Assembly: GCF_934371575.1 (NCBI RefSeq)
Contig: NZ_CAKRNY010000019.1
Span: 1-58,328, forward strand
Direction of reading: 5' to 3'
Source: an uncultured Blautia sp.
GTDB taxonomy: Bacteria; Bacillota; Clostridia; Lachnospirales; Lachnospiraceae
DNA length: 58,328 nucleotides
Shown here: positions 36,565-45,425 of the stretch, piece after piece
Numbering within the stretch: the first letter of the stretch is position 1
Layout of the letters: each line of letters begins with the position of its first letter
Made by a program: the position numbers and the translations under genes
Notes under the pieces: model-generated
What the model was told of the DNA's origin: nothing
What the model saw: the letters and a program-made list of their open reading frames with translations, nothing else
Database searches by the model: none

Positions 36565-37254
36565 ATGGAAATGAAAGTGATCGCTCATATAAAAAGTGAT
36601 TTCCCAACGAAATTTGGAATACCTCATCAGAGCGGAAGAATAGAGGAATTAAAGGCTGATATTATATTTGAGCCCCAATACCGTAATCATGAGGCCTTCC
36701 GTGGGCTGGAAGAATATGATCATATATGGCTGATCTGGGAGTTTTCCCAGGCAGTCCGTAAAGAGTGGTCTCCTACAGTGCGTCCTCCAAGACTTGGCGG
36801 AAATGTGCGGAAGGGTGTTTTTGCAACAAGATCACCTTTTCGCCCCAATCCAATAGGGCTTTCCAGCGTAAAGCTTGATGGCGTGGAATTTACAGAGAAT
36901 AATGGTCCGGTACTCCATGTTTCAGGTGCGGATCTTATGGACGGAACGCCTATTTATGATATAAAGCCTTATCTGGCATATGTGGACAGCCATTCAAATG
37001 CAGCCGGCGGATTTACTGACCGGATTCAGGATCATAAGCTGAAGGTGGATTTTCCTGAGGAACTTCTTCAGAAGATCCCAGAGGAAAAAAGAGAAGCACT
37101 TATGGCTGTTCTTTCAGATGATCCGAGACCTGGCTATCAGAAAGATCCTGAACGTCAATACGGGATGTCCTTTGGAAAATGGGATATTCATTTTAAAGTA
37201 AATGATGAATTTCTGCAGGTAACGGATGTGGAAAGTATTTCTGCAAAAGATTAA
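36565..37254 (+). CDS. trmO: tRNA (adenine37-N6)-methyltransferase TrmO (TsaA)
   Basis: TrmO methylates the t6A37 base of tRNA-Thr to m6t6A using S-adenosylmethionine in a beta-barrel fold. The 229-residue protein carries EYDHIWLIWEF, ATRSPFRPNPIGLSSVKL and DLMDGTPIYDIKPYLAYVDS, all conserved in the family. The C-terminal extension (about 140-229) is typical. AGTGGGAG is the likely ribosome-binding site. A tRNA-Thr(GGT) gene is at 56297. Confidence 0.92.
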   Translation: MEMKVIAHIKSDFPTKFGIPHQSGRIEELKADIIFEPQYRNHEAFRGLEEYDHIWLIWEFSQAVRKEWSPTVRPPRLGGNVRKGVFATRSPFRPNPIGLSSVKLDGVEFTENNGPVLHVSGADLMDGTPIYDIKPYLAYVDSHSNAAGGFTDRIQDHKLKVDFPEELLQKIPEEKREALMAVLSDDPRPGYQKDPERQYGMSFGKWDIHFKVNDEFLQVTDVESISAKD

Positions 37255-37330
37255 AAACCTGAGATTATGGTGTTCGAAAGCTTTTTTGGGCAATATTTTA
37301 GCACTTTCTCAGATTAAATCGAAAAAACCC

Positions 37331-37359
37331 TTGCAAAAAGTCGGGTTTTCTCATAAAAT
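37331..37359 (+). promoter_or_regulatory. Aspartokinase promoter
   Basis: TTGCAA (37331-37336), 17-bp spacer, TAAAAT (37354-37359). It overlaps a weak AAAACCC/GGGTTTT stem (37324-37349) that could end trmO transcription. Confidence 0.6.
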
Positions 37360-37389
37360 GGAGAAAAAGTTTTGAGGAGCACAAGGATT

Positions 37390-38709
37390 ATGAAAAAAGT
37401 AGTAAAGTTTGGTGGAAGCTCCCTTGCAAATGCGGAGCAGTTTGAGAAAGTCGGAGACATTATCAGAAGTGAAGAGAGCAGACGTTTTGTTGTTCCTTCA
37501 GCACCTGGTAAAAGATTTGACGGAGATACCAAGGTGACAGATCTTTTGTACAGCTGTTATGAAGCGGCTGGTAATGGCGGTGATTTTGAGAAAATTTTAG
37601 AAGAAATCAAATCCCGTTATTATGAGATCATTAAAGGACTTGGACTTGATTTTTCACTGGAAGAGGATTTCCAGGTGATCAAGGAGAATTTTAAGACACA
37701 GATTGGCAGAGATTACGCTGCTTCCCGCGGAGAATATCTGAATGGTAAGGTAATGGCAGCTTATCTTGGCTATGAGTTTGTAGACGCTGCGGATGTGATC
37801 CGTTTTGATAAAAATGGAAATCTGGATTCAGAGAAAACGGACAAGCTTCTAGGCAAAAAGCTTTCCAAATGCGAAAATGCAGTTGTTCCCGGCTTCTATG
37901 GTGCGAAGGAGGATGGAACAGTTACTACTTTTTCAAGAGGAGGCTCTGATGTGACCGGTTCTCTGGTTGCAAAGGCGATTAAGGCAGATATGTATGAGAA
38001 CTGGACGGATGTATCCGGTTTCCTTGTAACAGATCCGAGAATTGTGAAGAATCCGGCTATGATCGAGACGATCACTTACCGTGAGCTTCGAGAGCTTTCC
38101 TATATGGGAGCTACCGTTCTTCATGAAGATGCCATTTTCCCAGTAAGAAAAGAGGGAATTCCGATCAACATCCGAAATACAAACCGTCCGGAAGATAAGG
38201 GAACTTTCATTGTGGAGAGTACCTGCCGCAAGCCGAAATATACCATTACCGGTATTGCAGGAAAGAAGGGGTTCTGCTCCATCAATATTGAGAAATCCAT
38301 GATGAACAGTGAGATCGGTTTTGGCAGAAAAGTTCTTCAGGTGTTTGAAGATCAGGGAATCAGCTTTGAGCATGTTCCGTCAGGTATTGATACTATGACA
38401 GTGTATGTTCATCAGGATGAGTTTGAGGAGAAAGAGCAGCAGGTGATCGCCGGAATCCATCGTCTGGTACAGCCGGACTTTGTGGAGATGGAATCTGATC
38501 TTGCTTTGATCGCAGTTGTAGGACGGGGAATGAAATCTACCCGTGGTACAGCCGGCAGAATTTTTTCCGCACTTGCCCATGCAAATGTAAACGTAAAGAT
38601 GATCGATCAGGGTTCCAGTGAGTTAAATATTATTATTGGTGTGGAAAACCGGGATTTTGAAAATGCAGTAAAAGCAATCTATGATATTTTTGTTCTGACA
38701 CAGATGTAA
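37390..38709 (+). CDS. lysC: Aspartate kinase
   Basis: Aspartate kinase makes aspartyl phosphate, the first step to lysine, methionine and threonine. The 439-residue protein starts MKKVVKFGGSSLAN, has the active-site FSRGGSDVTGSLVAKAI and YENWTDVSGF motifs, and two C-terminal ACT domains (about 290-439) for feedback control. GAGGAG lies 10 nt before the ATG; a TTG 18 bp upstream is less likely. No lysine riboswitch was seen upstream. Which amino acid inhibits it cannot be told, so the symbol is provisional. Confidence 0.93.
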   Translation: MKKVVKFGGSSLANAEQFEKVGDIIRSEESRRFVVPSAPGKRFDGDTKVTDLLYSCYEAAGNGGDFEKILEEIKSRYYEIIKGLGLDFSLEEDFQVIKENFKTQIGRDYAASRGEYLNGKVMAAYLGYEFVDAADVIRFDKNGNLDSEKTDKLLGKKLSKCENAVVPGFYGAKEDGTVTTFSRGGSDVTGSLVAKAIKADMYENWTDVSGFLVTDPRIVKNPAMIETITYRELRELSYMGATVLHEDAIFPVRKEGIPINIRNTNRPEDKGTFIVESTCRKPKYTITGIAGKKGFCSINIEKSMMNSEIGFGRKVLQVFEDQGISFEHVPSGIDTMTVYVHQDEFEEKEQQVIAGIHRLVQPDFVEMESDLALIAVVGRGMKSTRGTAGRIFSALAHANVNVKMIDQGSSELNIIIGVENRDFENAVKAIYDIFVLTQM

Positions 38710-38731
38710 CTTAAAAGTAAATGAGGAAAGA

Positions 38732-38785
38732 GCCATAAGTTGGAAGCCTGAAGTCTGAGACAGCTTTTGATTTATGGCCCTTTTT
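38732..38785 (+). terminator. Terminator after aspartokinase
   Basis: GCCATAA (38732-38738) pairs with TTATGGC (38772-38778) around a long internal loop and is followed by CCTTTTT. Confidence 0.65.
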
Positions 38786-38852
38786 AACCGAATCAGGTAA
38801 GTTCCCTGGGGCGGTTGCAAAAAGCAATAAGCAGTGGGTGGGGACTTGCTTG

Positions 38853-38882
38853 TATCAGGAAGAGTGCAAGCTCCTTCTGATA
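38853..38882 (+). repeat. Leader hairpin upstream of the helicase
   Basis: TATCAGGAAGAG (38853-38864) and CTCCTTCTGATA (38871-38882) pair over 12 positions with one mismatch and one wobble. It ends 30 bp before the chosen ATG and makes an upstream GTG start at 38838 unlikely. Confidence 0.55.
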
Positions 38883-38912
38883 AACTGCGAAGAAAAAGGC
38901 GGAAAGTGGAGA

Positions 38913-41270
38913 ATGGATAACCCGATAATGCGAATATCAGTGAGAAATCTGGTTGAATTTATATTGCAGAGCGGTGATCTTGACAGCCGCAGAGGTACTA
39001 TAGATAAAGAAGCCATGTTAAAGGGCAGCAGACTGCACAGGAAACTGCAGAAGCAGATGGGAAGTGAATACAGGGCTGAGGTATCGCTGAAAAGAAAAAC
39101 AGATTATGAAGATCTTGGTATTTGCGTAGAAGGACGTGCAGATGGGATTTTTTCAGAGGATGAGGAAATCTGGATCGATGAGATTAAAGGAATCTATGGA
39201 AATGTGGAGCAGCTGACAGAACCGGTTAAGGTGCACAAAGCTCAGGCTATGTGTTATGGCTATATTTATGGACGTCAGGAAGGTTTGTCCCAGATAGGAA
39301 TCCAGATGACGTATGCAAATCTGGATACGGAGGTGGTGAAAAGGTTCCGGGAAGTGATTTCCATGAAGGAACTGGAATGCTGGTATCAGAAGCTTTTGGA
39401 TGAATACCATAAATGGCTGAGTTATCAGCTCCGTTGGAAAAAAGAGAGGAACCAGTCACTTCAGAATCTGGAATTTCCATTTTCATACAGAGCAGGCCAG
39501 CGGAAAATGGTCAGCAGTGTATACCATGCAATTGGAGTGAACCGCCAGATTTTTATTCAGGCACCTACAGGAGTGGGAAAGACCATTTCTACCATATTTC
39601 CGGCAGTACGTGCTGTTGGTGAGGGAAAAGGAGAGACCATTTTTTATCTTACTGCAAAGACGATCACAAGAACAGTAGCCCAGGAAGCTTTTCAGATTTT
39701 GCAGGAAAATGGCATGAAATACAAAGTAGTGACCATAACAGCAAAAGAGAAGCTGTGCTTCATGGAAGAGACAAAATGTGATCCCGGCCATTGTCCCTAT
39801 GCAAAAGGGCATTTTGACAGAGTAAATGATGCGGTCTACGAGCTTTGGACACAAAAGAGCAGATATGACAGGGAGACAATCCTGGAACAGGCGAGGAAGT
39901 GGCAGGTTTGCCCCTTTGAAATGTGTCTGGATCTGTCTGTTTGGGCAGATGCGGTTATTTGCGATTACAATTATGTCTTTGATCCTGTGGTACATTTGAA
40001 ACGCTTTTTCGGTGAAGGCACCGGAGGAGAGTACATCTTTCTTATTGATGAAGCACATAATCTGGCAGAGCGGGGAAGAGAAATGTACAGTGCATCCATA
40101 TGCCAGGAGGATGTGATTATGGTGCGCAGGGCGATGAAAGAAAAATCTCCCCGTCTTTATCGTTCTCTTGGAAAGCTGAACAGGCAGCTGAAGGAGCTTG
40201 GAGAGGGCTGTGAAAGCTACCGGGTTCTCCCGGGAACCGGTTCAGTTACCATGACAGCTTTGAAGATTCAGGGAGAATTTGACGCCTTCCTGGAGGAGCA
40301 TAAGGAGCTGGAACTTGAGGAAGAGATAAAACAGTTTTATTTTAATATTCGCAATTTCTTAAATATTGCAGAACTGGTAGACGAAAATTATGTGATTTAC
40401 GTGGAAAATGGGGAAGATGGAAAATTCTATTTAAAGCTTTTTTGTGTAAATCCGGCTGTAAATCTTGGAGAGTATTTGAGAAAAGGCCGCAGCGCAGTAT
40501 TTTTTTCCGCTACGTTGCTTCCTATGAGCTATTACAGAAAACTGCTTAGCTGCAGGCAGGATGATTACGGCATTTATGTAGAATCCCCTTTTTCCCGGGA
40601 AAATCGGTGTATTTTAAATGCAGGGGATGTAAGCTCCCTGTATAGCCGCCGTGGGTATGACGAGTACCGCAAAATTGCAGAATATATTGCAAAGACGGTG
40701 TGGCAGAAGAAAGGAAATTATATGGTATTTTTTCCCTCTTACAAAATGCTGGAGGAAGTTTATAATATCTATGAAGAAGAGTTTTCTGTAAACTGGGTGA
40801 GATGTATTTGCCAGAACAGTTCTATGGGGGAACAGGAGAGAGAGGAATTTCTTCAGGAGTTTGAGCAGAATCAGAAAGCTTTGGTAGCTTTTTGCATTAT
40901 GGGAGGTATCTTTTCGGAGGGAATCGATCTGATAGGTGAGAAACTGATTGGCGCTGTTTTGGTAGGAACCGGATTGCCGCAGTTGGGAAATGAAAGAGAA
41001 ATTTTGCGGTCTTACTATTCTGAAAATGGGGAAAATGGATTTGATTATGCTTATCGGTATCCGGGCATGAATAAGGTTTTGCAGGCGGCCGGAAGAGTGA
41101 TCCGTACCAGAGAGGATCGTGGAGTGATTTTGCTTTTGGATGAGCGTTTCCGGCAAAATGAATACAGTAAGCTTTTTCCTGTGGAATGGAATGACCGGAA
41201 GCAGTGTTCGCTGTCAAATGTGGAAGAATATCTGGGAAAATTCTGGGAAAGTATTGATAAAATACAATAA
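38913..41270 (+). CDS. DinG/XPD-type Fe-S helicase fused to a RecB/Cas4-like nuclease domain
   Basis: The 785-residue protein has an N-terminal PD-(D/E)xK nuclease fold: D77 in GRADG, D89/E90-x-K92 in IDEIKG, and Q111/Y115 in AQAMCYGY. A superfamily 2 helicase of the XPD/DinG type follows: Walker A APTGVGKT (217-224), DEAH at 379-382, and the late QAAGRVIRTRED. Cysteines 282, 289, 294 and 333 (or 338) lie where the [4Fe-4S] domain of XPD/DinG sits. The ATG at 38913 has AAGGCGG 10 nt upstream. Likely work is unwinding and trimming of DNA flaps in repair; substrate and partners are unknown. The next gene follows 10 bp later. Confidence 0.85.
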   Translation: MDNPIMRISVRNLVEFILQSGDLDSRRGTIDKEAMLKGSRLHRKLQKQMGSEYRAEVSLKRKTDYEDLGICVEGRADGIFSEDEEIWIDEIKGIYGNVEQLTEPVKVHKAQAMCYGYIYGRQEGLSQIGIQMTYANLDTEVVKRFREVISMKELECWYQKLLDEYHKWLSYQLRWKKERNQSLQNLEFPFSYRAGQRKMVSSVYHAIGVNRQIFIQAPTGVGKTISTIFPAVRAVGEGKGETIFYLTAKTITRTVAQEAFQILQENGMKYKVVTITAKEKLCFMEETKCDPGHCPYAKGHFDRVNDAVYELWTQKSRYDRETILEQARKWQVCPFEMCLDLSVWADAVICDYNYVFDPVVHLKRFFGEGTGGEYIFLIDEAHNLAERGREMYSASICQEDVIMVRRAMKEKSPRLYRSLGKLNRQLKELGEGCESYRVLPGTGSVTMTALKIQGEFDAFLEEHKELELEEEIKQFYFNIRNFLNIAELVDENYVIYVENGEDGKFYLKLFCVNPAVNLGEYLRKGRSAVFFSATLLPMSYYRKLLSCRQDDYGIYVESPFSRENRCILNAGDVSSLYSRRGYDEYRKIAEYIAKTVWQKKGNYMVFFPSYKMLEEVYNIYEEEFSVNWVRCICQNSSMGEQEREEFLQEFEQNQKALVAFCIMGGIFSEGIDLIGEKLIGAVLVGTGLPQLGNEREILRSYYSENGENGFDYAYRYPGMNKVLQAAGRVIRTREDRGVILLLDERFRQNEYSKLFPVEWNDRKQCSLSNVEEYLGKFWESIDKIQ

Positions 41271-41280
41271 GGAGAACAGC

Positions 41281-42678
41281 ATGAAAATAAATAGAAAAAC
41301 CAGATGGAAATGCACTGCGGTAGTGCTGGCAGTTCTTCTGGGGAGTACGCCTGCGCATGCCATGGAGTCCGAAAGCGGTAAACATGTGCTGAAAAGCGAC
41401 GGCTTTTATTGCCTGAATGAAGACGGTTCCGGGGACTGTACACCGGCTGTGCATTATTTTGATCATTTTTCAGTAGATGGAACTGTGTTTAATGGTTATT
41501 ATTATCATGATGAAACAGGCAAATTTAAAGCCGGAACGGACAGACTTGCAGTTATTTCTGAAGCTGCTCTTCCGAAGACAGAAGATGGAAACACAGAACC
41601 AGGGTGGTGTACGGGAATCTACATGGTGAATAATCTTGGAAAGCTTTCAGGAACAGGCAGGGTATGTTATCTGGAAACAGAAGTGGACACTGTTAAATTA
41701 AAGGGCTATTATTATATTGACGAAAAAGGCCGGGTGTGCCTGGAAGGCGGGATTCATTATATCCAGGAAATGAAGGCTGGTGAAAAAACTTTTTCCGGCT
41801 ATTATTATTTTGATGAGCAGACGGGGGTTCTGTCTGAGAAAGGACTCACTCCGGAAGGCCTGACTGTGAAGATGGATGGAAGTATTAAAGAACTGACTGC
41901 TCCGGGAATTGAAAATCTGAAAAAGACAGTGGAAACTCTCACAGATAGCCTGGAAGGTGACTGGAGTGTTTATGTAAAAGATCTTGAAAGTGGTGAGAAA
42001 TTTTCCATAAATGATCATTCCATGTCTTCTGCAAGTCTGATTAAGGCGTTTACCATGGCTGCAAGCTATGGGAATATGGAAGATATCCGTATAAATGAAG
42101 GCACACTTCTAAAGGCAGATCCAAAAAGTGACGCAGTGAGCAATCAATTATACCGTGTAATGGAAAATATGGTGACTTACAGTGATAATGAAGCCTTTAA
42201 TGAGATGGTAAGACTGCAGACCGCGTCCAACCGATTTACTGCAGGAGCCAGGGCAATAAACCGTTATCTTCGCCAGCAGGGATATAATGAAACGGTGGTG
42301 CTTCACACTCTGGCACCTTCTTCTAGCACTCCGGAGGGGCTTGGAGGCAGTAATATGACTTCTGTGGAGGATTGTGGTACCTTACTGGAAAAAATTTACC
42401 GCAGAGAATGTGTAAGCCGGGAAAATTCAGATGAGATGCTTTCTCTGCTTCTGAATCAGGATACAAGAAGCAAGATCCCGGGAGGTCTGAAAGAATCTGT
42501 GCAGGTTGCGAATAAAACAGGTGAAAATGATAAGAGCCAGCATGATATTGCAATTGTATATGGAGACAGGACAGATTATATATTGTGTGTGATGTCGGAG
42601 AATGCAGGAAAAGAGGAAGATGTGGTTTCCAAAATTCAAATGATTTCGGCACTGGTATATTATTCGTTAAACTGGTAA
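41281..42678 (+). CDS. Secreted class A beta-lactamase-fold hydrolase with cell-wall-binding-like repeats
   Basis: The 465-residue protein has a signal peptide (cleavage after AHA near residue 27). A region of aromatic/glycine-rich repeats follows (about 35-200, e.g. GYYYIDEKGRV and GYYYFDEQTGVLSEKG), as in choline/glucan-binding repeats. The C-terminal serine hydrolase domain shows SxxK at S252-K255 (SLIK), SDN in TYSDNEAF and KTG in VANKTGEN, matching the class A beta-lactamase/penicillin-recognising family. The fusion to surface repeats suggests a wall-associated peptidase or esterase rather than a secreted resistance enzyme. AAGGAG precedes the ATG at 41281; it is probably co-transcribed with the helicase. 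Confidence 0.85.
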   Translation: MKINRKTRWKCTAVVLAVLLGSTPAHAMESESGKHVLKSDGFYCLNEDGSGDCTPAVHYFDHFSVDGTVFNGYYYHDETGKFKAGTDRLAVISEAALPKTEDGNTEPGWCTGIYMVNNLGKLSGTGRVCYLETEVDTVKLKGYYYIDEKGRVCLEGGIHYIQEMKAGEKTFSGYYYFDEQTGVLSEKGLTPEGLTVKMDGSIKELTAPGIENLKKTVETLTDSLEGDWSVYVKDLESGEKFSINDHSMSSASLIKAFTMAASYGNMEDIRINEGTLLKADPKSDAVSNQLYRVMENMVTYSDNEAFNEMVRLQTASNRFTAGARAINRYLRQQGYNETVVLHTLAPSSSTPEGLGGSNMTSVEDCGTLLEKIYRRECVSRENSDEMLSLLLNQDTRSKIPGGLKESVQVANKTGENDKSQHDIAIVYGDRTDYILCVMSENAGKEEDVVSKIQMISALVYYSLNW

Positions 42679-42712
42679 AATGCTGCAAATATAATATATA
42701 CAAAAAAATTGC

Positions 42713-42741
42713 TTGACACTAACAAAAATTTGCGATAGCAT
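42713..42741 (+). promoter_or_regulatory. ridA promoter
   Basis: TTGACA (42713-42718), 17-bp spacer, TAGCAT (42736-42741). Confidence 0.75.
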
Positions 42742-42777
42742 AAAGTTAATAAAAAATTACGGAAGGAGATTTTTATC

Positions 42778-43152
42778 ATGAAAGTAGTTTACACAGATAA
42801 GGCACCGGCAGCAATCGGACCGTATTCACAGGCAATGATCTTAAACGGAGTATTATTTACATCCGGACAGATCCCGGTAAATCCTGCAACAGGTGAGATC
42901 AGCGGAGATACTATCGAGGCTCAGGCAGAGCAGGTTATGAAGAATCTTGGTGAAGTGCTCAAAGAGGCAGGAAGCAGCTTTGAAAAAGCTGTTAAAACAA
43001 CATGTTTCCTGGCTGATATGGGTGATTTTGCGAAATTCAATGAAGTATATGCAAAATATTTTGTAAACAAACCAGCACGTTCCTGTGTTGCAGTTAAGAC
43101 TCTTCCTAAGAACGTTCTTTGCGAGGTTGAGGTAATCGCAGAAGTAGAGTGA
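42778..43152 (+). CDS. ridA: RidA-family enamine/imine deaminase
   Basis: RidA hydrolyses reactive 2-aminoacrylate and related imines made by PLP enzymes. The 124-residue protein matches the YjgF/RidA family throughout: IGPYSQAMILNGVLFTSGQI, the conserved arginine in KPARSCVAV, and CEVEVIAEVE at the C-terminus. GGAAGGAG lies before the ATG. It has its own promoter and terminator. Confidence 0.96.
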   Translation: MKVVYTDKAPAAIGPYSQAMILNGVLFTSGQIPVNPATGEISGDTIEAQAEQVMKNLGEVLKEAGSSFEKAVKTTCFLADMGDFAKFNEVYAKYFVNKPARSCVAVKTLPKNVLCEVEVIAEVE

Positions 43153-43179
43153 TAAAAAGATATGGTGTTCAATAAAGGC

Positions 43180-43218
43180 GAAAGCTCTCAGTATTAGGAG
43201 TACTGGGGGCTTTCTTTT
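43180..43218 (+). terminator. Terminator after ridA
   Basis: Fourteen paired positions (43180-43193 with 43201-43214, two wobbles), loop TTAGGAG, then TTTT. Confidence 0.85.
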
Positions 43219-43237
43219 ACTATAACGAACTGTAGCG

Positions 43238-43266
43238 TTGATTTTTAATCGGAAATCATGTATAAT
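43238..43266 (+). promoter_or_regulatory. Promoter of the ispF-cysS-mrnC-rlmB-sigH block
   Basis: TTGATT (43238-43243), 17-bp spacer, TATAAT (43261-43266), giving a leader of about 230 nt that contains the multi-hairpin element. Confidence 0.75.
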
Positions 43267-43312
43267 ACCAGACGATAGCATGGGGATTTTATGCCATATA
43301 CATAGAATCTCT

Positions 43313-43457
43313 GTAACTATTCAGAAGGCAGTATCCCGCGAGGTGTTTTGGCATGTTTTTTGCCAAAATCCCGAGACATACAAGGCAAAATGCCATCACC
43401 GAAGGTGATTTGGAATGCATTTTGACTCGTAACTGTGAGGGTACTGAACAGTTACGA
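43313..43457. repeat. 145-bp multi-hairpin element (MITE-like) in the ispF leader
   Basis: Outer ends GTAACTATTCAG (43313-43324) and CTGAACAGTTAC (43444-43455) are inverted repeats with one mismatch. Inside are TTTTGGCA/TGCCAAAA (43336-43358), CAAAATGC/GCATTTTG (43386-43424) enclosing ATCACC/GGTGAT, and a perfect 10-bp TCGTAACTGT/ACAGTTACGA (43427-43457). The right terminal repeat can therefore pair either with the left end or with its own local partner. Confidence 0.7.
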
Positions 43458-43500
43458 ATCTCTTTAAAAAGAAAGGCAGGGACAAAATTTGGAAAAGCTT

Positions 43501-43974
43501 ATGAGAGTTGGAATGGGGTATGATGTACACAGACTGACAGAGAACAGAGACCTGATTCTTGGCGGTGTGAAGATTCCATGGGAAAAAGGTTTGCTGGGAC
43601 ATTCAGATGCAGATGTACTGATCCATGCGATCATGGATGCTCTTTTGGGAGCTGCAGCTCTTGGAGATATTGGACAGCATTTTCCAGATACGGATCCGGC
43701 ATACGAGGGAATTTCCAGTGTGAAGCTGTTGGAGCATGTAGCCGCTCTTCTGGATGAAAAAGGATATGAGGTAGGTAATATTGATGCTGTAATCATTGCA
43801 CAAAAGCCAAAGATGGCACCTCATATTTCCAAGATGAAAGAGAATATTGCAGAAGCACTCCATATGGAACCGGATTGTCTGAACATCAAGGCTACCACAG
43901 AAGAAAAGCTTGGTTTTACCGGAAGAGAAGAGGGAATAGCTTCTCAGGCAGTCTGCCTTTTATACAAGAAATAA
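43501..43974 (+). CDS. ispF: 2-C-methyl-D-erythritol 2,4-cyclodiphosphate synthase
   Basis: IspF forms the cyclic diphosphate MEcPP that IspG (4476 in this window) uses next in the MEP pathway. The 157-residue protein starts [12 protein letters not shown], with zinc ligands in YDVH and GHSDADVL, and ends with the [15 protein letters not shown] motif. The ATG at 43501 gives the usual length; a TTG 12 bp upstream, closer to the GGCAGGG site, is an alternative. It may be monofunctional: no IspD domain is attached. Confidence 0.95.
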   Translation: MRVGMGYDVHRLTENRDLILGGVKIPWEKGLLGHSDADVLIHAIMDALLGAAALGDIGQHFPDTDPAYEGISSVKLLEHVAALLDEKGYEVGNIDAVIIAQKPKMAPHISKMKENIAEALHMEPDCLNIKATTEEKLGFTGREEGIASQAVCLLYKK

Positions 43975-44015
43975 AACAAGAATTACTGAAATTAAGGACC
44001 GGAGGGAGAAATATA

Positions 44016-45425
44016 ATGAAGATTTTTAATACGCTTACCCGTCAGAAAGAGGAGTTTGTACCCCTTGAAGAGGGAAAGGTAAAAATGTATGTATGCGGAC
44101 CTACTGTATACAATCTGATCCACATTGGAAATGCGCGTCCGATGATCATTTTTGATACTGTTCGCCGTTATCTGGAATATAAAGGATATGAAGTAAATTA
44201 TGTATCCAACTTTACTGATGTAGATGATAAAATTATAAAAAAAGCAATCGAAGAGGGTGTTTCAGCAGAAGAAATCTCTCAGCGTTATATTGAGGAATGC
44301 AAAAAGGATATGGCAGGAATGAATGTGAAGCCTGCCACTACACATCCACAGGCAACTCAGGAAATTGACGGAATGATCAGCATGATTCAGACTCTTATGG
44401 ATAAAGGCTATGCTTATGCAGTTGCTGATGGTACTGTTTATTTCCGTGTTAAGAAATTTAAAGAATACGGAAAACTTTCCCACAAAAATCTGGATGATCT
44501 GCAGTCAGGATTTCGTGCTCTTCAGGTTTCCGGTGAGGATCAGAAGGAAGATCCGCTGGATTTTGTACTCTGGAAGCCGAAAAAAGAGGGAGAGCCATAC
44601 TGGACCTCTCCATGGTGTGATGGACGTCCGGGCTGGCATATTGAGTGCTCTGTAATGTCAAAAAAATATCTTGGGGATGAGATTGACATTCATGCCGGAG
44701 GCGAGGACCTTATTTTCCCTCATCATGAAAATGAGATTGCACAGAGCGAATGCTCTAATGGCAAGATTTTTTCAAGATACTGGATGCATAACGCATTCCT
44801 GAATATTGATAACCGTAAAATGTCAAAATCCCTTGGGAATTTCCGCACTGTCCGTGAGATCAGTGAGCAGTATGATCTGCAGGTGCTTCGTTTCTTCATG
44901 CTGAATGCGCATTACAGAAGTCCGCTGAACTTCAGTGCAGATCTTATGGAATCTTCCAGAAATGCTCTGGAGAGAATCACAGAGGCAGCAAGCCGTCTGA
45001 AAGACCGCAGGGAGAATGCTGCAGCTGCTGATCTTACAGAGGCAGAGCAGAGTCTTCTTACAGAGGCAAAGGGCTATGTTACAAAATTTGAAGAAGCAAT
45101 GGAAGATGACTTCAATACAGCTGATGCTCTTGCTGCTGTTTTTGAACTGGTCAAATTTGCAAATACAAATGTAACAGAGGAAAGCAGCGCTGCTTTTGCT
45201 GCAGGGCTTCTTGAAATTCTCGTGAAGCTGTGCGACGTTCTTGGTCTTGTTGCCCTGAAAAAGGATGAGATTCTTGATAAAGAAATTGAAGATCTGATCG
45301 CAGAGCGGCAGGAGGCAAGAAAAGCTAAGAATTTTGCAAGAGCAGACGAAATTCGTGATGAGCTTCTTGCGAAAGGAATTATCCTTAAGGATACACGTGA
45401 AGGAGTAAAATGGAAACGGGCTTAA
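44016..45425 (+). CDS. cysS: Cysteinyl-tRNA synthetase
   Basis: Class I synthetase that charges tRNA-Cys. The 469-residue protein has HIGH as HIGN in LIHIGNARP, KMSKS as RKMSKSLGNF, and zinc ligands in YVCGPTVYN, WHIECSVMS and the HHENEIAQSE motif. GGAGGGAG lies before the ATG at 44016; a longer frame overlapping ispF is rejected. No T-box leader was found; expression probably relies on the ispF promoter. It overlaps mrnC by 16 bp. Confidence 0.97.
   Translation: MKIFNTLTRQKEEFVPLEEGKVKMYVCGPTVYNLIHIGNARPMIIFDTVRRYLEYKGYEVNYVSNFTDVDDKIIKKAIEEGVSAEEISQRYIEECKKDMAGMNVKPATTHPQATQEIDGMISMIQTLMDKGYAYAVADGTVYFRVKKFKEYGKLSHKNLDDLQSGFRALQVSGEDQKEDPLDFVLWKPKKEGEPYWTSPWCDGRPGWHIECSVMSKKYLGDEIDIHAGGEDLIFPHHENEIAQSECSNGKIFSRYWMHNAFLNIDNRKMSKSLGNFRTVREISEQYDLQVLRFFMLNAHYRSPLNFSADLMESSRNALERITEAASRLKDRRENAAAADLTEAEQSLLTEAKGYVTKFEEAMEDDFNTADALAAVFELVKFANTNVTEESSAAFAAGLLEILVKLCDVLGLVALKKDEILDKEIEDLIAERQEARKAKNFARADEIRDELLAKGIILKDTREGVKWKRA

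Noticed and set aside
37255..37389. Lysine riboswitch upstream of aspartokinase
   Set aside because: The spacer is only 135 bp and lacks the conserved lysine-aptamer segments; it holds only a promoter and a weak stem.
41140..41280. Extended N-terminus of the beta-lactamase-fold protein overlapping the helicase
   Set aside because: The signal peptide begins at 41281 with AAGGAG 6 nt upstream; the extension would hide the signal peptide.
43975..44015. T-box leader for cysS (and similarly for glnS, 56405-56552)
   Set aside because: No T-box sequence (TGGNACCGCG-type) or specifier structure is present in either spacer.
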